In this document: piece by piece, positions 16,656 to 25,622 of the stretch
How the letters are laid out: every line of letters begins with the position of its first letter
How positions within the stretch are numbered: position 1 is the first letter of the stretch
DNA from: Duganella sp. SG902
GTDB taxonomy: Bacteria; Pseudomonadota; Gammaproteobacteria; Burkholderiales; Burkholderiaceae_D
Assembly: GCF_013376005.1 (NCBI RefSeq)
Contig: NZ_JABMJK010000007.1
Span: forward strand, 238,766 to 302,765
DNA length: 64,000 bases
Direction of reading: 5' to 3'
Program-made: the position numbers and the translations under genes
The notes under the pieces: model-generated
Told to the model about the DNA's origin: nothing
The model's database searches: none
Seen by the model: the letters and a program-made list of their open reading frames with translations, nothing else

Positions 16656-18593
16656 TTACAGCACCAGTTTGCCGAGCGGCTGCAACTCGACATTGCCGCC
16701 CAGCTCCTGATAGGAATACACGTTCAGCCAGCCAAGCTGCTGCTCGATCATGCGCCGCACGTAGCGGCGGATATCCATCGAGGTCACCACCGCCAGCAGC
16801 GGCGCCGGCGCCGGCCCGGCGATGTGCTCGAGCCGGCCGATGATCGCCTGCACCTGTTCCGGCGGCAGCGTCAGGTAATTGCCGGCCGGCGTGGTCTTGA
16901 TGGCCTGGCGTATCAGCTGCTCGACCGTGTTGTCGAGCAGGATGGTCGGCAGCTTGCGCGAACCCGCCGTCGCGCGATGGGCGATGAAGCGGCCGAGGTC
17001 GCCACGCACGTACTCGCTCAGCGTCAGCATGTCCTTTTCCTTGGGGCCCCAGGCCACCAGGCTCTCCAGGATGGCGCGCATGTTACGGATCGGAATCCGC
17101 TCCTCCAGCAGGCGGCGCAGCACGTCGGCGATGCGCTGCACCGGCAGCGCCTTCTTGACCTCGTCCACCAGCCCCGGATAATCCACCGCCACCCGATCGA
17201 GCAGCCATTGGGTTTCCTGCAGGCCGACAAACAGCTGGGCATGCGAGCGCAGCGTGGCCGCCGTGGCCGCGACGATGGCCGCCTCCAGCTCGCCGGCGGC
17301 GGTGGGCGCGGGCAGCTCCAGCGCGCCCATCGGCACGTCCTGCAGGGCCAGCTCGTAGCGCAGGCCCTCCAGCTCGGCGCTGGTCCAGACCGCCGCGCCG
17401 GGGAAGGGCAGGCCCAGTTCCTCGACCAGGCCCTGGCGCGCCGTCTCGAAGGCGGCGTCCAGCACGGCCGCGTCCAGCAGCGCGGCCAGCGGCAGCGACA
17501 GCCGGATCGCGATCTGCGGCGAGAACGGCGGCGCGCTGTCGCTGATGGTCGGCACGCTCTGCTTGTCCTCCACTCCGGCCAGGCGCTTGAGCGAGGGCAG
17601 CTCCACGCCGTCCGGCGCCACCGCCTTTTCCTTCTTGCGCAGCACCACGCCGGCCGCGCAGATCAGCGCCGCCAGCAGCAGGAACATGGTCGATGGGAAA
17701 CCCGGCACGAAGGCGAAGGCGCTCAGCAAGGCGCTGGCGGTGAACAGCGCGCGGGCGTTGCCGCTCAGCTGGCGGGCGATCTCGGCGCCCAGCGACTGCT
17801 CGCCCTCGCGGTGCTCGTCGGCCACGCGGGTGATCATGATGCCGGCCGCCACCGAGATCAGCAGCGACGGGATCTGCGACACCATGGCGTCGCCGATCGA
17901 CAGCACGGCGAAGCGGTTGGCGGCGTCGCCGGCGGTCATGCCGTGATAAGTGACGCCGACCACGACCCCGGCCAGGATGTTGACCATGGTGATGATCAGG
18001 CCGGCGATGGCGTCGCCCTTGACGAACTTCATGGCGCCGTCCATGCCGCCGTGCAGCTGGCTCTCGGTGGCCAGCAGGGCGCGCTTGCGGCGCGCGGCGT
18101 CGGCGCTCAGGTTGCCGGCGCGCAGGTCGGCGTCGATGCTCATCTGCTTGCCCGGCATGGCGTCCAGCGTGAAGCGCGCGCCCACCTCGGCCACCCGCTC
18201 CGAGCCCTTGGCGATCACGATGAACTGCACCGTGGCGATGATCAGGAACACCACCAGCCCGACCACCAGGTTGCCGCCCACCACCAGCTCGCCGAAACTC
18301 TCGATGATGTGGCCGGCGTCGGCGTGCAGCAGGATGGACTTGGTCGAGGCGATGTTCAGCGACAGCCGGAACATGGTGGTGAACAGCAGCAGCGAGGGGA
18401 ACGAGGAAAACGACACCGCGTTGGGGATGTACATCGTCATCATCAGCAGGATCACGCTGAGCGAGATGTTGACCGCCAGCAGGGTGTCGATGGCGAAGGT
18501 CGGCAGCGGCAATATCATCAGCGCGATGACGGCCACCACCACGGTGGCGATGGCGATCTCGCCGCCAAGGTCCATTTTTTTCAGCACATTCAT
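16656..18593 (-). CDS. hrcV: Type III secretion export apparatus protein SctV
   Basis: 645 residues. The N-terminal half carries seven to eight membrane helices and the FHIPEP-family cytoplasmic loop (RFTLDAMPGKQMSIDADLRAG). The C-terminal half is the soluble nonameric ring domain. SctV is the energy-coupling gate that receives substrates from the ATPase. The ATG at 18593 overlaps the hrcU stop in ATGA, so I rejected the upstream in-frame start inside hrcU. Confidence 0.97.
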   Translation of the reverse strand: MNVLKKMDLGGEIAIATVVVAVIALMILPLPTFAIDTLLAVNISLSVILLMMTMYIPNAVSFSSFPSLLLFTTMFRLSLNIASTKSILLHADAGHIIESFGELVVGGNLVVGLVVFLIIATVQFIVIAKGSERVAEVGARFTLDAMPGKQMSIDADLRAGNLSADAARRKRALLATESQLHGGMDGAMKFVKGDAIAGLIITMVNILAGVVVGVTYHGMTAGDAANRFAVLSIGDAMVSQIPSLLISVAAGIMITRVADEHREGEQSLGAEIARQLSGNARALFTASALLSAFAFVPGFPSTMFLLLAALICAAGVVLRKKEKAVAPDGVELPSLKRLAGVEDKQSVPTISDSAPPFSPQIAIRLSLPLAALLDAAVLDAAFETARQGLVEELGLPFPGAAVWTSAELEGLRYELALQDVPMGALELPAPTAAGELEAAIVAATAATLRSHAQLFVGLQETQWLLDRVAVDYPGLVDEVKKALPVQRIADVLRRLLEERIPIRNMRAILESLVAWGPKEKDMLTLSEYVRGDLGRFIAHRATAGSRKLPTILLDNTVEQLIRQAIKTTPAGNYLTLPPEQVQAIIGRLEHIAGPAPAPLLAVVTSMDIRRYVRRMIEQQLGWLNVYSYQELGGNVELQPLGKLVL

Positions 18594-19690
18594 AGTGGGT
18601 CCACCAGGTGAGAAGAAGAGGGCGGCACGGCGCCGGCCTCGGGCGTGCCGATGTCGCGCACCCATTTCAGGATGACGGCGACGGTCTCGAACAGCGGTTC
18701 AGGGATGGCGCCGCCCAGCGGCACCGTGTACAGCGCGCGCGCCAGCGGCGGATTGCCGATCACCGGGATCGACATTTCCTGCGCCATGCGGCGGATTTCC
18801 AGCGCCTGCTCGTCCAGCCCCTTGACCACCACCTGCGGCAGGCCGTAGCCGTGCGGGTCGTAGCACAGCGCCACCGCGTAGTGGGTGGGGTTGACGATGA
18901 CCGCCTGGGCGCGCCGCAGCTGCTCGCGGTCGGGCGGCGGCGGGCCGTGGGCGATTTCCTTGGCAATGGCCTTGCGCTTGCCTTTCAGGTGCGGGTCGCC
19001 ATCGGATTCCTTGTGCTCGCGCTTGACCTCGTCCTTGCTCATGCGCTGGTCGCGGATGAACAGCCAGCGCTGCAAGCCGTAGTCGGGGGCGCCGATCAGT
19101 AGGAACAGCAGGCCGCCGACCAGCAGGAAGCGCGTCAGCACCTGCCAGGCCAGTTGCACGATGTCCAGCGCCGGCTGGTAGACCACGCCGACGATCATCG
19201 GCGTCAGCAGGGTCAGGGTTTTCCACATCACCACGAAGATCAGCAGCGCCTTGACCGCCATCTTGGCCAGGTCGACCATGGAACGGGCCGAGAAAATGCG
19301 GGTCAGGCCGGCGCCGGGGTTGACCGCATCGAACTTGGGCTCGACCGGTTTCATGGACAGGTTGAAGCCGGTTTGCATCAGTGTGCCGATCACGGCCGCC
19401 AGCACGCTCACGAGCAGGAATGGCGCCAGCAGCAGCACCGCCTGCAAGCCGATGCGCCGCGCGTACAGCAGCAGGTCGGCGTCCGGGCGGCTGATGGCCG
19501 CGAGGTCGAACACCGACGACAGCAGCGAGCGCAGGCCGTCGGCCAGCGTCGGGCCGGCCAGTATCATCAGTGCCGCGTTGCCCAGCAACACGGCGGCGCC
19601 GGTGATGTCGGTGCTCTTGGGCGACTTGCCGTCGCGCTTGGCGTCCTCCAGCTTCTTGGCACTGGGTTCTTCTGTTTTCTCGTCTGACAT
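18590..19690 (-). CDS. hrcU: Type III secretion export switch protein SctU
   Basis: 366 residues. Four membrane helices occupy about residues 28-205, followed by a cytoplasmic domain containing the self-cleaving NPTH at residues 267-270. The N-terminus SDEKTEEPSAKKLEDAKRDGK is the standard SctU/FlhB opening. Cleavage between Asn and Pro switches export from early to late substrates. It is the first gene of the - strand operon, behind a PIP-type box at 19764-19788. Confidence 0.97.
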   Translation of the reverse strand: MSDEKTEEPSAKKLEDAKRDGKSPKSTDITGAAVLLGNAALMILAGPTLADGLRSLLSSVFDLAAISRPDADLLLYARRIGLQAVLLLAPFLLVSVLAAVIGTLMQTGFNLSMKPVEPKFDAVNPGAGLTRIFSARSMVDLAKMAVKALLIFVVMWKTLTLLTPMIVGVVYQPALDIVQLAWQVLTRFLLVGGLLFLLIGAPDYGLQRWLFIRDQRMSKDEVKREHKESDGDPHLKGKRKAIAKEIAHGPPPPDREQLRRAQAVIVNPTHYAVALCYDPHGYGLPQVVVKGLDEQALEIRRMAQEMSIPVIGNPPLARALYTVPLGGAIPEPLFETVAVILKWVRDIGTPEAGAVPPSSSHLVDPL

Positions 19691-19724
19691 GGCTGCCGGG
19701 ATTGGGTGGGAAGGTTGTCCGCAC

Positions 19725-19788
19725 AGATTGTCGGCCACCGCCGCTGCCGGGGCGGCTGCGCAAACGAAGCGCCGGCGCGCGCGCCGAA
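19725..19788 (-). promoter_or_regulatory. PIP/hrpII box and possible -10 element of the hrcU operon
   Basis: On the - strand TTCGG, 15 bases and TTCGT occupy 19788 down to 19764, a TTCG-N16-TTCG box. A CAATCT (19730-19725) fits YANNNT but stands 33 bases after the box, two more than in the other promoters of this locus. Confidence 0.68.
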
Positions 19789-19801
19789 GCGGCGGCGCAG
19801 G

Positions 19802-19863
19802 TTCGTTTGCGGCGTCGCGCTTTCGCTTTGCTCCGGCGTCCGGCAGGGGCGCGACGGTACATT
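19802..19863 (+). promoter_or_regulatory. PIP/hrpII box and -10 element of the hrpB1 operon
   Basis: TTCGT at 19802-19806, 15 bases and TTCGC at 19822-19826, then 31 bases to TACATT (19858-19863), a YANNNT -10 match. It is divergent from the hrcU box, only 13 bases away. Confidence 0.8.
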
Positions 19864-19893
19864 ACGCAAACCCAACCAACGGTAGGAACGACC

Positions 19894-20367
19894 ATGAACG
19901 ATTACAGCAAATGCGACAAGCCGGTGGTGACCGGCCTGATCGAGGTTTTGATGGCCGGCATCAAGCACGGCAAGCTGGCCGAGGCCGAGGCGCTGCTGGC
20001 CGCGCTGCGCGTGTTGCGGCCGCGGTTCCGCGAGCTCGACACTTTCGATGTCTGGCTGCTGATCAAGCGCAAGCGCTACCTCGAGGCGACCCAGGTGCTG
20101 CGCAACCTGCACGGCAGCAGCGACGAGATGCAGAACCTGCCCATCTGCACCGCCCTGCACGCGATGTGCCTGTACGCCTCGGGCGACGAGGCCTGGCGCA
20201 TCAGCGCCAACGAGGTGCTGACCCGCAATGACGACGAGGATGCGGTGGCGCTGGTCAATATGTTGTACGGCAAGGGGCCGGCAACCATCGGGGAGGCGGC
20301 GGCGCCCGTGCCGGCGCAGCCGCCCGCCGTGGACACCATGGCCCACGCCTACTATCTGCGCGCGTGA
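19894..20367 (+). CDS. hrpB1: HrpB1/HrpK-family type III secretion protein
   Basis: 157 residues, cytoplasmic, helical and TPR-like (KHGKLAEAEALLAALRVLRPRF, RKRYLEATQVLRNL). HrpB1 is a marker of Hrp2-type systems; in Xanthomonas it is needed for pilus assembly and is reported to be periplasm-associated. It opens the + strand operon directly after the PIP-type promoter, as in Xanthomonas and Ralstonia. The start at ATG 19894 follows GGTAGGAA. Confidence 0.88.
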   Translation: MNDYSKCDKPVVTGLIEVLMAGIKHGKLAEAEALLAALRVLRPRFRELDTFDVWLLIKRKRYLEATQVLRNLHGSSDEMQNLPICTALHAMCLYASGDEAWRISANEVLTRNDDEDAVALVNMLYGKGPATIGEAAAPVPAQPPAVDTMAHAYYLRA

Positions 20368-20377
20368 GGAGGCCAAG

Positions 20378-20809
20378 ATGATCGCACCCGTTCCCCCAGT
20401 GAGCAACATTGCGCCGGCGCCGGCGCCGGTGGTCGCGCCCGATGTCAACCCGGTCCATAACGTTGGCGCCGCCATGCCGGCCACGCCGCCGGCGCCGCCC
20501 GAGCCCGCCCTGGTCGACCGCTTTGCCGCGCTGATGCAGCAGGTCGGCCACAGTCCGGCCGGACAGCCGCGCACGCACGGCCCGTCGCAACTGCACCGCA
20601 TGATCAACGCCGAAGACCAGGCCGCCAGGGCGACGCTGGACGAAGTGCGCTCGTTTTCGATCGGCGACGTGCACAGCCCCGCCGAGGCCGCCGCCGCGGT
20701 GATGCAGATGCAGACCGAGATGGCGGTGCTGTCGTTCAAGCTGAACGTGGTCAATACGCTGGCCGAGTCGGGCAAGACCTCGGTCCAGACCCTGATGAAG
20801 AACCAGTAA
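20378..20809 (+). CDS. hrpB2: Type III secretion inner-rod protein SctI (HrpB2)
   Basis: 143 residues. The N-terminal half is Pro/Ala-rich and unstructured. The C-terminal third (MQTEMAVLSFKLNVVNTLAESGKTSVQTLMKNQ region) is the helical hairpin conserved in SctI/YscI proteins. It is an early secreted substrate that builds the inner rod. Start ATG 20378 has AGGAGG upstream. It is located between hrpB1 and hrcJ as in all Hrp2 clusters. Confidence 0.88.
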   Translation: MIAPVPPVSNIAPAPAPVVAPDVNPVHNVGAAMPATPPAPPEPALVDRFAALMQQVGHSPAGQPRTHGPSQLHRMINAEDQAARATLDEVRSFSIGDVHSPAEAAAAVMQMQTEMAVLSFKLNVVNTLAESGKTSVQTLMKNQ

Positions 20810-20836
20810 CAACGAAGCGTGTCCAACGGAGTCCAT

Positions 20837-21613
20837 GTGAAACGTCCCCTGCATTTATTCAAGTCCCTGGCGCTGGCGCTGTGTCTGGCGGGGGCGCTGG
20901 CCGGCTGCAGCAAGCAGCTGTTCGCCCAACTGAGCGAGGCCGATGCCAACGACATGCTGGCGGTGCTGCTGGAAGCCAATATCGACGCGGCCAAGAGTTC
21001 GCCGGACGACGGCAAGAGCTGGCTGATCAGCGTGGCCGACGACGATTTCGCGCGCGCCATGCAAGCCTTGCACGCGCACGGCCTGCCGCACGCGAAGTAC
21101 ACCAATCTTGGCGAGATGTTCAAGAAGGACGGCCTGATTTCCACGCCCACCGAGGAGCGCGTGCGCTTCATCTTTGGCGTTTCGCAGCAGCTGTCGCGCA
21201 CCCTCAACGATATCGATGGCGTGGCGCTGGCGCACGTCGAGATCGCGCTGCCCAACAACGATCCGCTGTCCAGCGTGGTGAAGCCGCCAAGCGCGTCGGT
21301 GTTCATCAAATACCGCGCCGATACCGACGTCGCCTCGCTGGTGCCGGGCATTAAGAACCTGGTGGTGCACAGCGTCGAAGGCCTGAGCTACGACAACGTC
21401 AGCGTGGTGATGGTGCCGGGCGCGGCGGCCGCGCCCGTGCAAGCGGCGCCGGCGCGCCTGCCGCGCGTCTGGTTATGGGGCGGGGCGGCCGCACTGCTGG
21501 CGCTCACGCTGGGTGGCGCGGTCCTGATGTTGCGCCGCCGTGGTCATACGCTGGCCACCTGCCTGGCGGCCGCAAGACGCCGCCTGCCGGCGCGCAATCG
21601 GGGGAGCGCGTGA
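20837..21613 (+). CDS. hrcJ: Type III secretion inner-ring lipoprotein SctJ
   Basis: 258 residues. The signal peptide ends in a lipobox (LAGC), then come two ring-building domains ([20 protein letters not shown] and [29 protein letters not shown]) and a membrane helix near residues 205-228 with a basic tail. SctJ forms the 24-mer inner ring with SctD. I chose GTG 20837, preceded by GGAG, over GTG 20819, because it starts a compact basic n-region. Confidence 0.95.
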   Translation: MKRPLHLFKSLALALCLAGALAGCSKQLFAQLSEADANDMLAVLLEANIDAAKSSPDDGKSWLISVADDDFARAMQALHAHGLPHAKYTNLGEMFKKDGLISTPTEERVRFIFGVSQQLSRTLNDIDGVALAHVEIALPNNDPLSSVVKPPSASVFIKYRADTDVASLVPGIKNLVVHSVEGLSYDNVSVVMVPGAAAAPVQAAPARLPRVWLWGGAAALLALTLGGAVLMLRRRGHTLATCLAAARRRLPARNRGSA

Positions 21614-22245
21614 TGATGGCGAGCGCATGCGCGGAGCCGGCCTTGCTGCCGGTGTCGCAACTGGCGGCGCTGCTGCAAGCCTACCAGCATCAGCTGATGC
21701 GGCTGGACAGTCACGTCGATCCCGGCTGGCGCGATAGCGCCGACCTTGGCGCGCTGGAGCGCAATGTGCTGTTGCGCGCGCGCCTGGGCCTGGCGCCGGT
21801 GGCGCCGGCCGCGTTCACGCCGCCTGCCCACCGGCTGGCGCTGCTGGAAAAACCGCAGCTGCTGCAAGTGCTGGCGGCGCGCGCGCTGTACGCGCACCGG
21901 GTGACGCTGTGCCGCTGCGTGGACGGCGCCGTTCTGGCCCGTCTGCGCGGGCTGGTCGGTGCGCACGCGCTGTCGGCCTTGCGCGACGCGGGCGCGGACG
22001 CCGATGGCGAACATCACGCCGTCGCGGGGCTGCCGGGCCACCTCACGTTGCAAGACTGGGCGATGGACGGCTACCGCCTGTTTGACCGCGATGGCGCATG
22101 GAGCGAACCCAGCCTGCGCCGCCTGATCCAGCTTGCCCTGCCGGCCGGCGGCGGCGACGCACATGGCGCCCCCAACGGCGACAGCGCGGACCTGATCGCG
22201 CTGTTGCCCACATTGTTCCCGGAGCTGACATGGTTATTTGGTTGA
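21613..22245 (+). CDS. hrpB4: SctK/HrpB4 family sorting-platform protein
   Basis: 210 residues, soluble, Ala/Leu-rich. The position between hrcJ and the SctL gene is that of hrpB4, and the internal pattern ([40 protein letters not shown]) agrees with SctK-type proteins linking the inner ring to the cytoplasmic pods. ATG 21613 overlaps the hrcJ stop (TGATG) with GGGGAG 7 bases upstream. This class is poorly conserved, so the assignment is largely positional. Confidence 0.75.
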   Translation: MMASACAEPALLPVSQLAALLQAYQHQLMRLDSHVDPGWRDSADLGALERNVLLRARLGLAPVAPAAFTPPAHRLALLEKPQLLQVLAARALYAHRVTLCRCVDGAVLARLRGLVGAHALSALRDAGADADGEHHAVAGLPGHLTLQDWAMDGYRLFDRDGAWSEPSLRRLIQLALPAGGGDAHGAPNGDSADLIALLPTLFPELTWLFG

Positions 22246-22943
22246 GAGGCGAGCGCAGTCCGCTGGGCCTGGATCAGGACGTGGTGCGCCGCGAAGCGCT
22301 GGCGCAGGTGCTGGAGCTCGATCAGGGCTGGCAGGCCATCGAACAGCGCGGCGCCGCCTTGCTGGCCGAGGCGCGGGCGCAGGCGGACGCGCTGGTGGCG
22401 CAGGCAGAGGCGCGTGCCGCCGCCATCGTGGCCGACGCCGAGCGCCGCGTGGCCGGCAGCACCCGCCTGGGTTATGCCGCCGGCCGCCAGCAGGGGCTGG
22501 ACGCGGTGCACGCGCAGATGCAGGCGCGGGCGCGCGACGACCGCGCCGTCCTGCTGGCGATGCGCGAACGGCTAGCCGAGGTGGTGTTCCGCGCCGTGCA
22601 GCGCCTGCTGGCGCGCGCGCCGCATCATGGCCTGTACCAGCGCGCCGCCGAGATGGTGAGCGCCGAGCTCGACCAGGCCTCCTTCCTGACCGTGACCGTG
22701 CATCCGGGCGAGGCGGCCCAGGTCCGCAAGCTGTTCAACGTCGCCGGCTTGCCGTTGCGGCCGACGATCATCGAGGACGCGGCTGCGGGCGAGGGCGCCT
22801 GCCTGTGCGAGTGGGACTACGGCGTGCTGGACGCCGGCTTGCCATCGCAACTGGCGGCGCTGCGCAAATCGCTGCGGCAGGCGCTGGACGCCGCCGCCGG
22901 CCAAGCCCATGCCCCCGAGCCCGCCGACGGAGCCGCGCCATGA
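22230..22943 (+). CDS. hrpB5: Stator protein SctL (HrpB5)
   Basis: 237 residues. A long Ala/Glu/Arg coiled coil (about 35-115; [29 protein letters not shown]) is followed by the FliH/YscL C-terminal domain ([25 protein letters not shown]). SctL is the peripheral stalk that holds and restrains the ATPase encoded next. The start at 22230 follows GGAG and overlaps hrpB4 by 16 bases. Confidence 0.93.
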   Translation: MVIWLRGERSPLGLDQDVVRREALAQVLELDQGWQAIEQRGAALLAEARAQADALVAQAEARAAAIVADAERRVAGSTRLGYAAGRQQGLDAVHAQMQARARDDRAVLLAMRERLAEVVFRAVQRLLARAPHHGLYQRAAEMVSAELDQASFLTVTVHPGEAAQVRKLFNVAGLPLRPTIIEDAAAGEGACLCEWDYGVLDAGLPSQLAALRKSLRQALDAAAGQAHAPEPADGAAP

Positions 22944-24292
22944 GCGCGCACGCCGGCCACGCCGGGGACTGCACCACGGCGCTGCACGCGCTGGCCGACG
23001 CCATCGACGCGGCGGTCGGCCGCCAGCCCACCAGCATCCGCGTCGGCAAGGTGGTGGAGGTGACCGGCACGCTGCTGCGGGTGGGCGGCCTGGCGGTCCA
23101 GCTGGGCGAGCTGTGCGACCTGCGCCAGCCCGACGGCAGCCTGCTGCAACAAGCCGAGGTGGTCGGGTTCAACCGCAACCAGGCCGTGCTGGCCCCGTAC
23201 GGCAGCGTCGAGGGCCTGTGCCGCCAGACCCGCGTGACCGGCCATGGCCGGCCGCTGGCGGTCGGCGTCGGCCCCGGCATGCTGGGGCGCGTGGTCGATG
23301 GCCTGGGCCGCGCTATCGACGGCGCCGGGCCGCTGGTCTGCGAGGCGCGGGTGAGCATCCAGGCCGCCGCCCCCAATCCGATGACGCGGCGCCTGATCGA
23401 GACGCCGCTGCCCACCGGCGTGCGGCTGATCGACGGCCTGGCCACGCTGGCCGAGGGCCAGCGCATGGGCGTGTTCGCGCCGGCCGGCGTCGGCAAGAGC
23501 ACCTTGCTCGGCATGCTGGCGCGCGGCACCGCCAGCGACATCAATGTGATCGTCCTGATCGGCGAGCGCGGCCGCGAGGTGCGCGAGTTCATCGAGATGG
23601 TGCTGGGACCCGAGGGGATGGCGCGCAGCGTGGTGGTGTGCGCCACCTCGGACCGTTCCTCGATCGAGCGCGCCAAGGCCGCCCATGTCGGCACCGCCAT
23701 CGCCGAGTATTTCCGCGACCGCGGCCTGCGCGTGCTGCTGATGATGGATTCGCTGACCCGCTTCGCCCGCGCCCAGCGCGAGATCGGCCTGGCGGCGGGC
23801 GAGCCGCCGGCCCGGCGCGGCTTCCCGCCTTCGGTGTTCGCCGAGCTGCCGCGCCTGCTGGAACGGGCCGGCATGGGCGAGCGCGGCTCGATCACCGCCC
23901 TGTACACGGTGCTGGCCGAGGACGACAGCGGCGGCGACCCGGTCAGCGAGGAGGTGCGCGGCATCCTGGACGGCCACCTGCTGCTGTCACGCAAGATCGC
24001 CGCCCGCAACCAGTATCCGGCCATCGACGTGCTGGGCAGCCTGAGCCGGGTGATGAGCCAGGTGGTGGCGCCCGAACACCAGCGCCAGGCCGGCCGCGTG
24101 CGCGCGCTGATGGCCAAGTATGACGAGGTCGAGACCCTGCTGCAAATCGGCGAGTACCAGCCGGGCGCCGACCCGCTGGCCGACGAGGCCATCGCCCGCC
24201 GCGACGAGATCGCCGCCTTCCTGAACCAGCGCACCGACGAATGCGTCGGCGCCGGCGACACCCTGCGGCAGCTGGCCGCCATCGCCCGATGA
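22940..24292 (+). CDS. hrcN: Type III secretion ATPase SctN
   Basis: 450 residues, the usual length. The Walker A loop (PAGVGKST) lies at residues about 180-188, followed by the conserved [10 protein letters not shown], the Walker B region [25 protein letters not shown] and the arginine-finger region. It powers unfolding and loading of substrates and is related to the F1 beta subunit. The start ATG 22940 overlaps the SctL stop (ATGA). Confidence 0.98.
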   Translation: MSAHAGHAGDCTTALHALADAIDAAVGRQPTSIRVGKVVEVTGTLLRVGGLAVQLGELCDLRQPDGSLLQQAEVVGFNRNQAVLAPYGSVEGLCRQTRVTGHGRPLAVGVGPGMLGRVVDGLGRAIDGAGPLVCEARVSIQAAAPNPMTRRLIETPLPTGVRLIDGLATLAEGQRMGVFAPAGVGKSTLLGMLARGTASDINVIVLIGERGREVREFIEMVLGPEGMARSVVVCATSDRSSIERAKAAHVGTAIAEYFRDRGLRVLLMMDSLTRFARAQREIGLAAGEPPARRGFPPSVFAELPRLLERAGMGERGSITALYTVLAEDDSGGDPVSEEVRGILDGHLLLSRKIAARNQYPAIDVLGSLSRVMSQVVAPEHQRQAGRVRALMAKYDEVETLLQIGEYQPGADPLADEAIARRDEIAAFLNQRTDECVGAGDTLRQLAAIAR

Positions 24293-24804
24293 CGCCGGCC
24301 GAACTGCGCGCCTGGCGCACCCTGCTGGGCGTCAAGCAGCGCGCCATCGACCGGCTGCGGCGCACCCTGGCCGGGCAGCGCGCGGCGCTGGCGGCGGCCG
24401 AGGCCGACGTCGACGCGTGCGCCGGTCAATTGCGGCGCGGCGGCGCGGCGCTGGAGGAGCACGCGGCGCGGCAGGCGCAACTGCTGGCCGGCCCCGGCCT
24501 GTCGCCGCTGCTGTACCTCGACTACGAGGCCTGGCGCGGCCGCCTGGTCGAACAGCAAGCGGCCGCGCAAGCGGCATTCAATGCCGCAGAGCAAATAGTT
24601 TTGGACAAACAGCGGCTAATTGGGCAAACTTTGCGGGAAATCGGCGGCGTCAGCGCCCAGCGCGACGGCATTGCCGCCCGCCTGGCCGCCGGCGCCCTGG
24701 CCGTCGATCTGGCGCAGCAGGACGCCCAGGACGAGGAGTCCGGCGAAACCAGCGTGGCGCGCCTGCTGGCGCGGCGCCGCCAGGCGCAGGCGGAGGCGGC
24801 ATGA
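24289..24804 (+). CDS. hrpB7: Central stalk protein SctO (HrpB7-like)
   Basis: 171 residues, almost entirely predicted coiled coil ([46 protein letters not shown]), with no membrane segment. It matches SctO/HrpB7, which inserts into the ATPase hexamer and contacts SctV. It overlaps hrcN and hrcT by 4 bases each (ATGA), so the three are tightly coupled. The base composition dips toward AT around 24590-24640. Confidence 0.85.
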   Translation: MTPAELRAWRTLLGVKQRAIDRLRRTLAGQRAALAAAEADVDACAGQLRRGGAALEEHAARQAQLLAGPGLSPLLYLDYEAWRGRLVEQQAAAQAAFNAAEQIVLDKQRLIGQTLREIGGVSAQRDGIAARLAAGALAVDLAQQDAQDEESGETSVARLLARRRQAQAEAA

Positions 24805-25622
24805 ACGAGCTCGATACCGTGGCCACGCTGTGGCGCGCGCACGATGGCTTGCACACGCTGCTGATGCTGATGGCCTTGTGCAGCATCCGCCTGCTGGTGG
24901 TGTTCGTGGTGTTGCCGGCCACCTCGGACCAGGTGCTGTCGGGCGGCACCCGCAACGGCGTGGTGTACGTGATCAGCCTGTTCATCGCGGCCGGCCAGCC
25001 GGCCGACACGCTGAGCCGGCTCGATGCCATGACGGCGCTGATCATCGTCGGCAAGGAAATGTTTATCGGCCTGGTGATAGGCTACGCCGCCTCGGCGGTA
25101 TTTTGGGTGGCGCAAAGTGTAGGGGTGGTGATCGATAATATGGCAGGGTTTAACAATGTTCAGACCAGCAATCCGCTGCGCGGGGAGCAAAGCACGCCGA
25201 TATCCAACGTGCTGATCCAGCTGGCGATCGTGCTGTTCTATGTGGCCGGCGGCATGCTGTTCCTGCTGGCCACGGTGTTCGAGTCGTTCCGCTGGTGGCC
25301 GCTAACGGCAACGCTGCCGTCGCTGGACGGCGTGGCGCAGACTTTCCTGATCAGCCGGGTCGACAGCGTCGCCGCCGCCACCGTCAAGCTGGCCGCGCCG
25401 GTGATGCTGGTGCTGGTGCTGATCGACCTGGCGTTCGGGCTGGTGGCCAAGGCCGCCGACAAGCTGGAGCCGATGTCGCTCAGCCAGCCGGTGCGCGGCG
25501 CGGTGGCCCTGCTGATGCTGGTGCTGCTGACCGGCGCCTTCATCGAGCAGGTCAAGCCGGAGTTCACCTTCCAGCACTTCCAGGCGTTCATCCAGCACGG
25601 CGTGTTGGGGACGGCGCGATGA
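24801..25622 (+). CDS. hrcT: Type III secretion export-gate protein SctT
   Basis: 273 residues with six or more hydrophobic helices and the SctT/FliR motifs KEMFIGLVIGYAASAVFWVAQSVGVVIDN and FNNVQTSNPL. It completes the SctR5S4T1 export gate. In Xanthomonas and Ralstonia hrcT likewise follows hrpB7. Its stop overlaps the start of a histidine kinase gene, placing two-component sensing in the same transcript as the apparatus. Confidence 0.96.
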   Translation: MNELDTVATLWRAHDGLHTLLMLMALCSIRLLVVFVVLPATSDQVLSGGTRNGVVYVISLFIAAGQPADTLSRLDAMTALIIVGKEMFIGLVIGYAASAVFWVAQSVGVVIDNMAGFNNVQTSNPLRGEQSTPISNVLIQLAIVLFYVAGGMLFLLATVFESFRWWPLTATLPSLDGVAQTFLISRVDSVAAATVKLAAPVMLVLVLIDLAFGLVAKAADKLEPMSLSQPVRGAVALLMLVLLTGAFIEQVKPEFTFQHFQAFIQHGVLGTAR

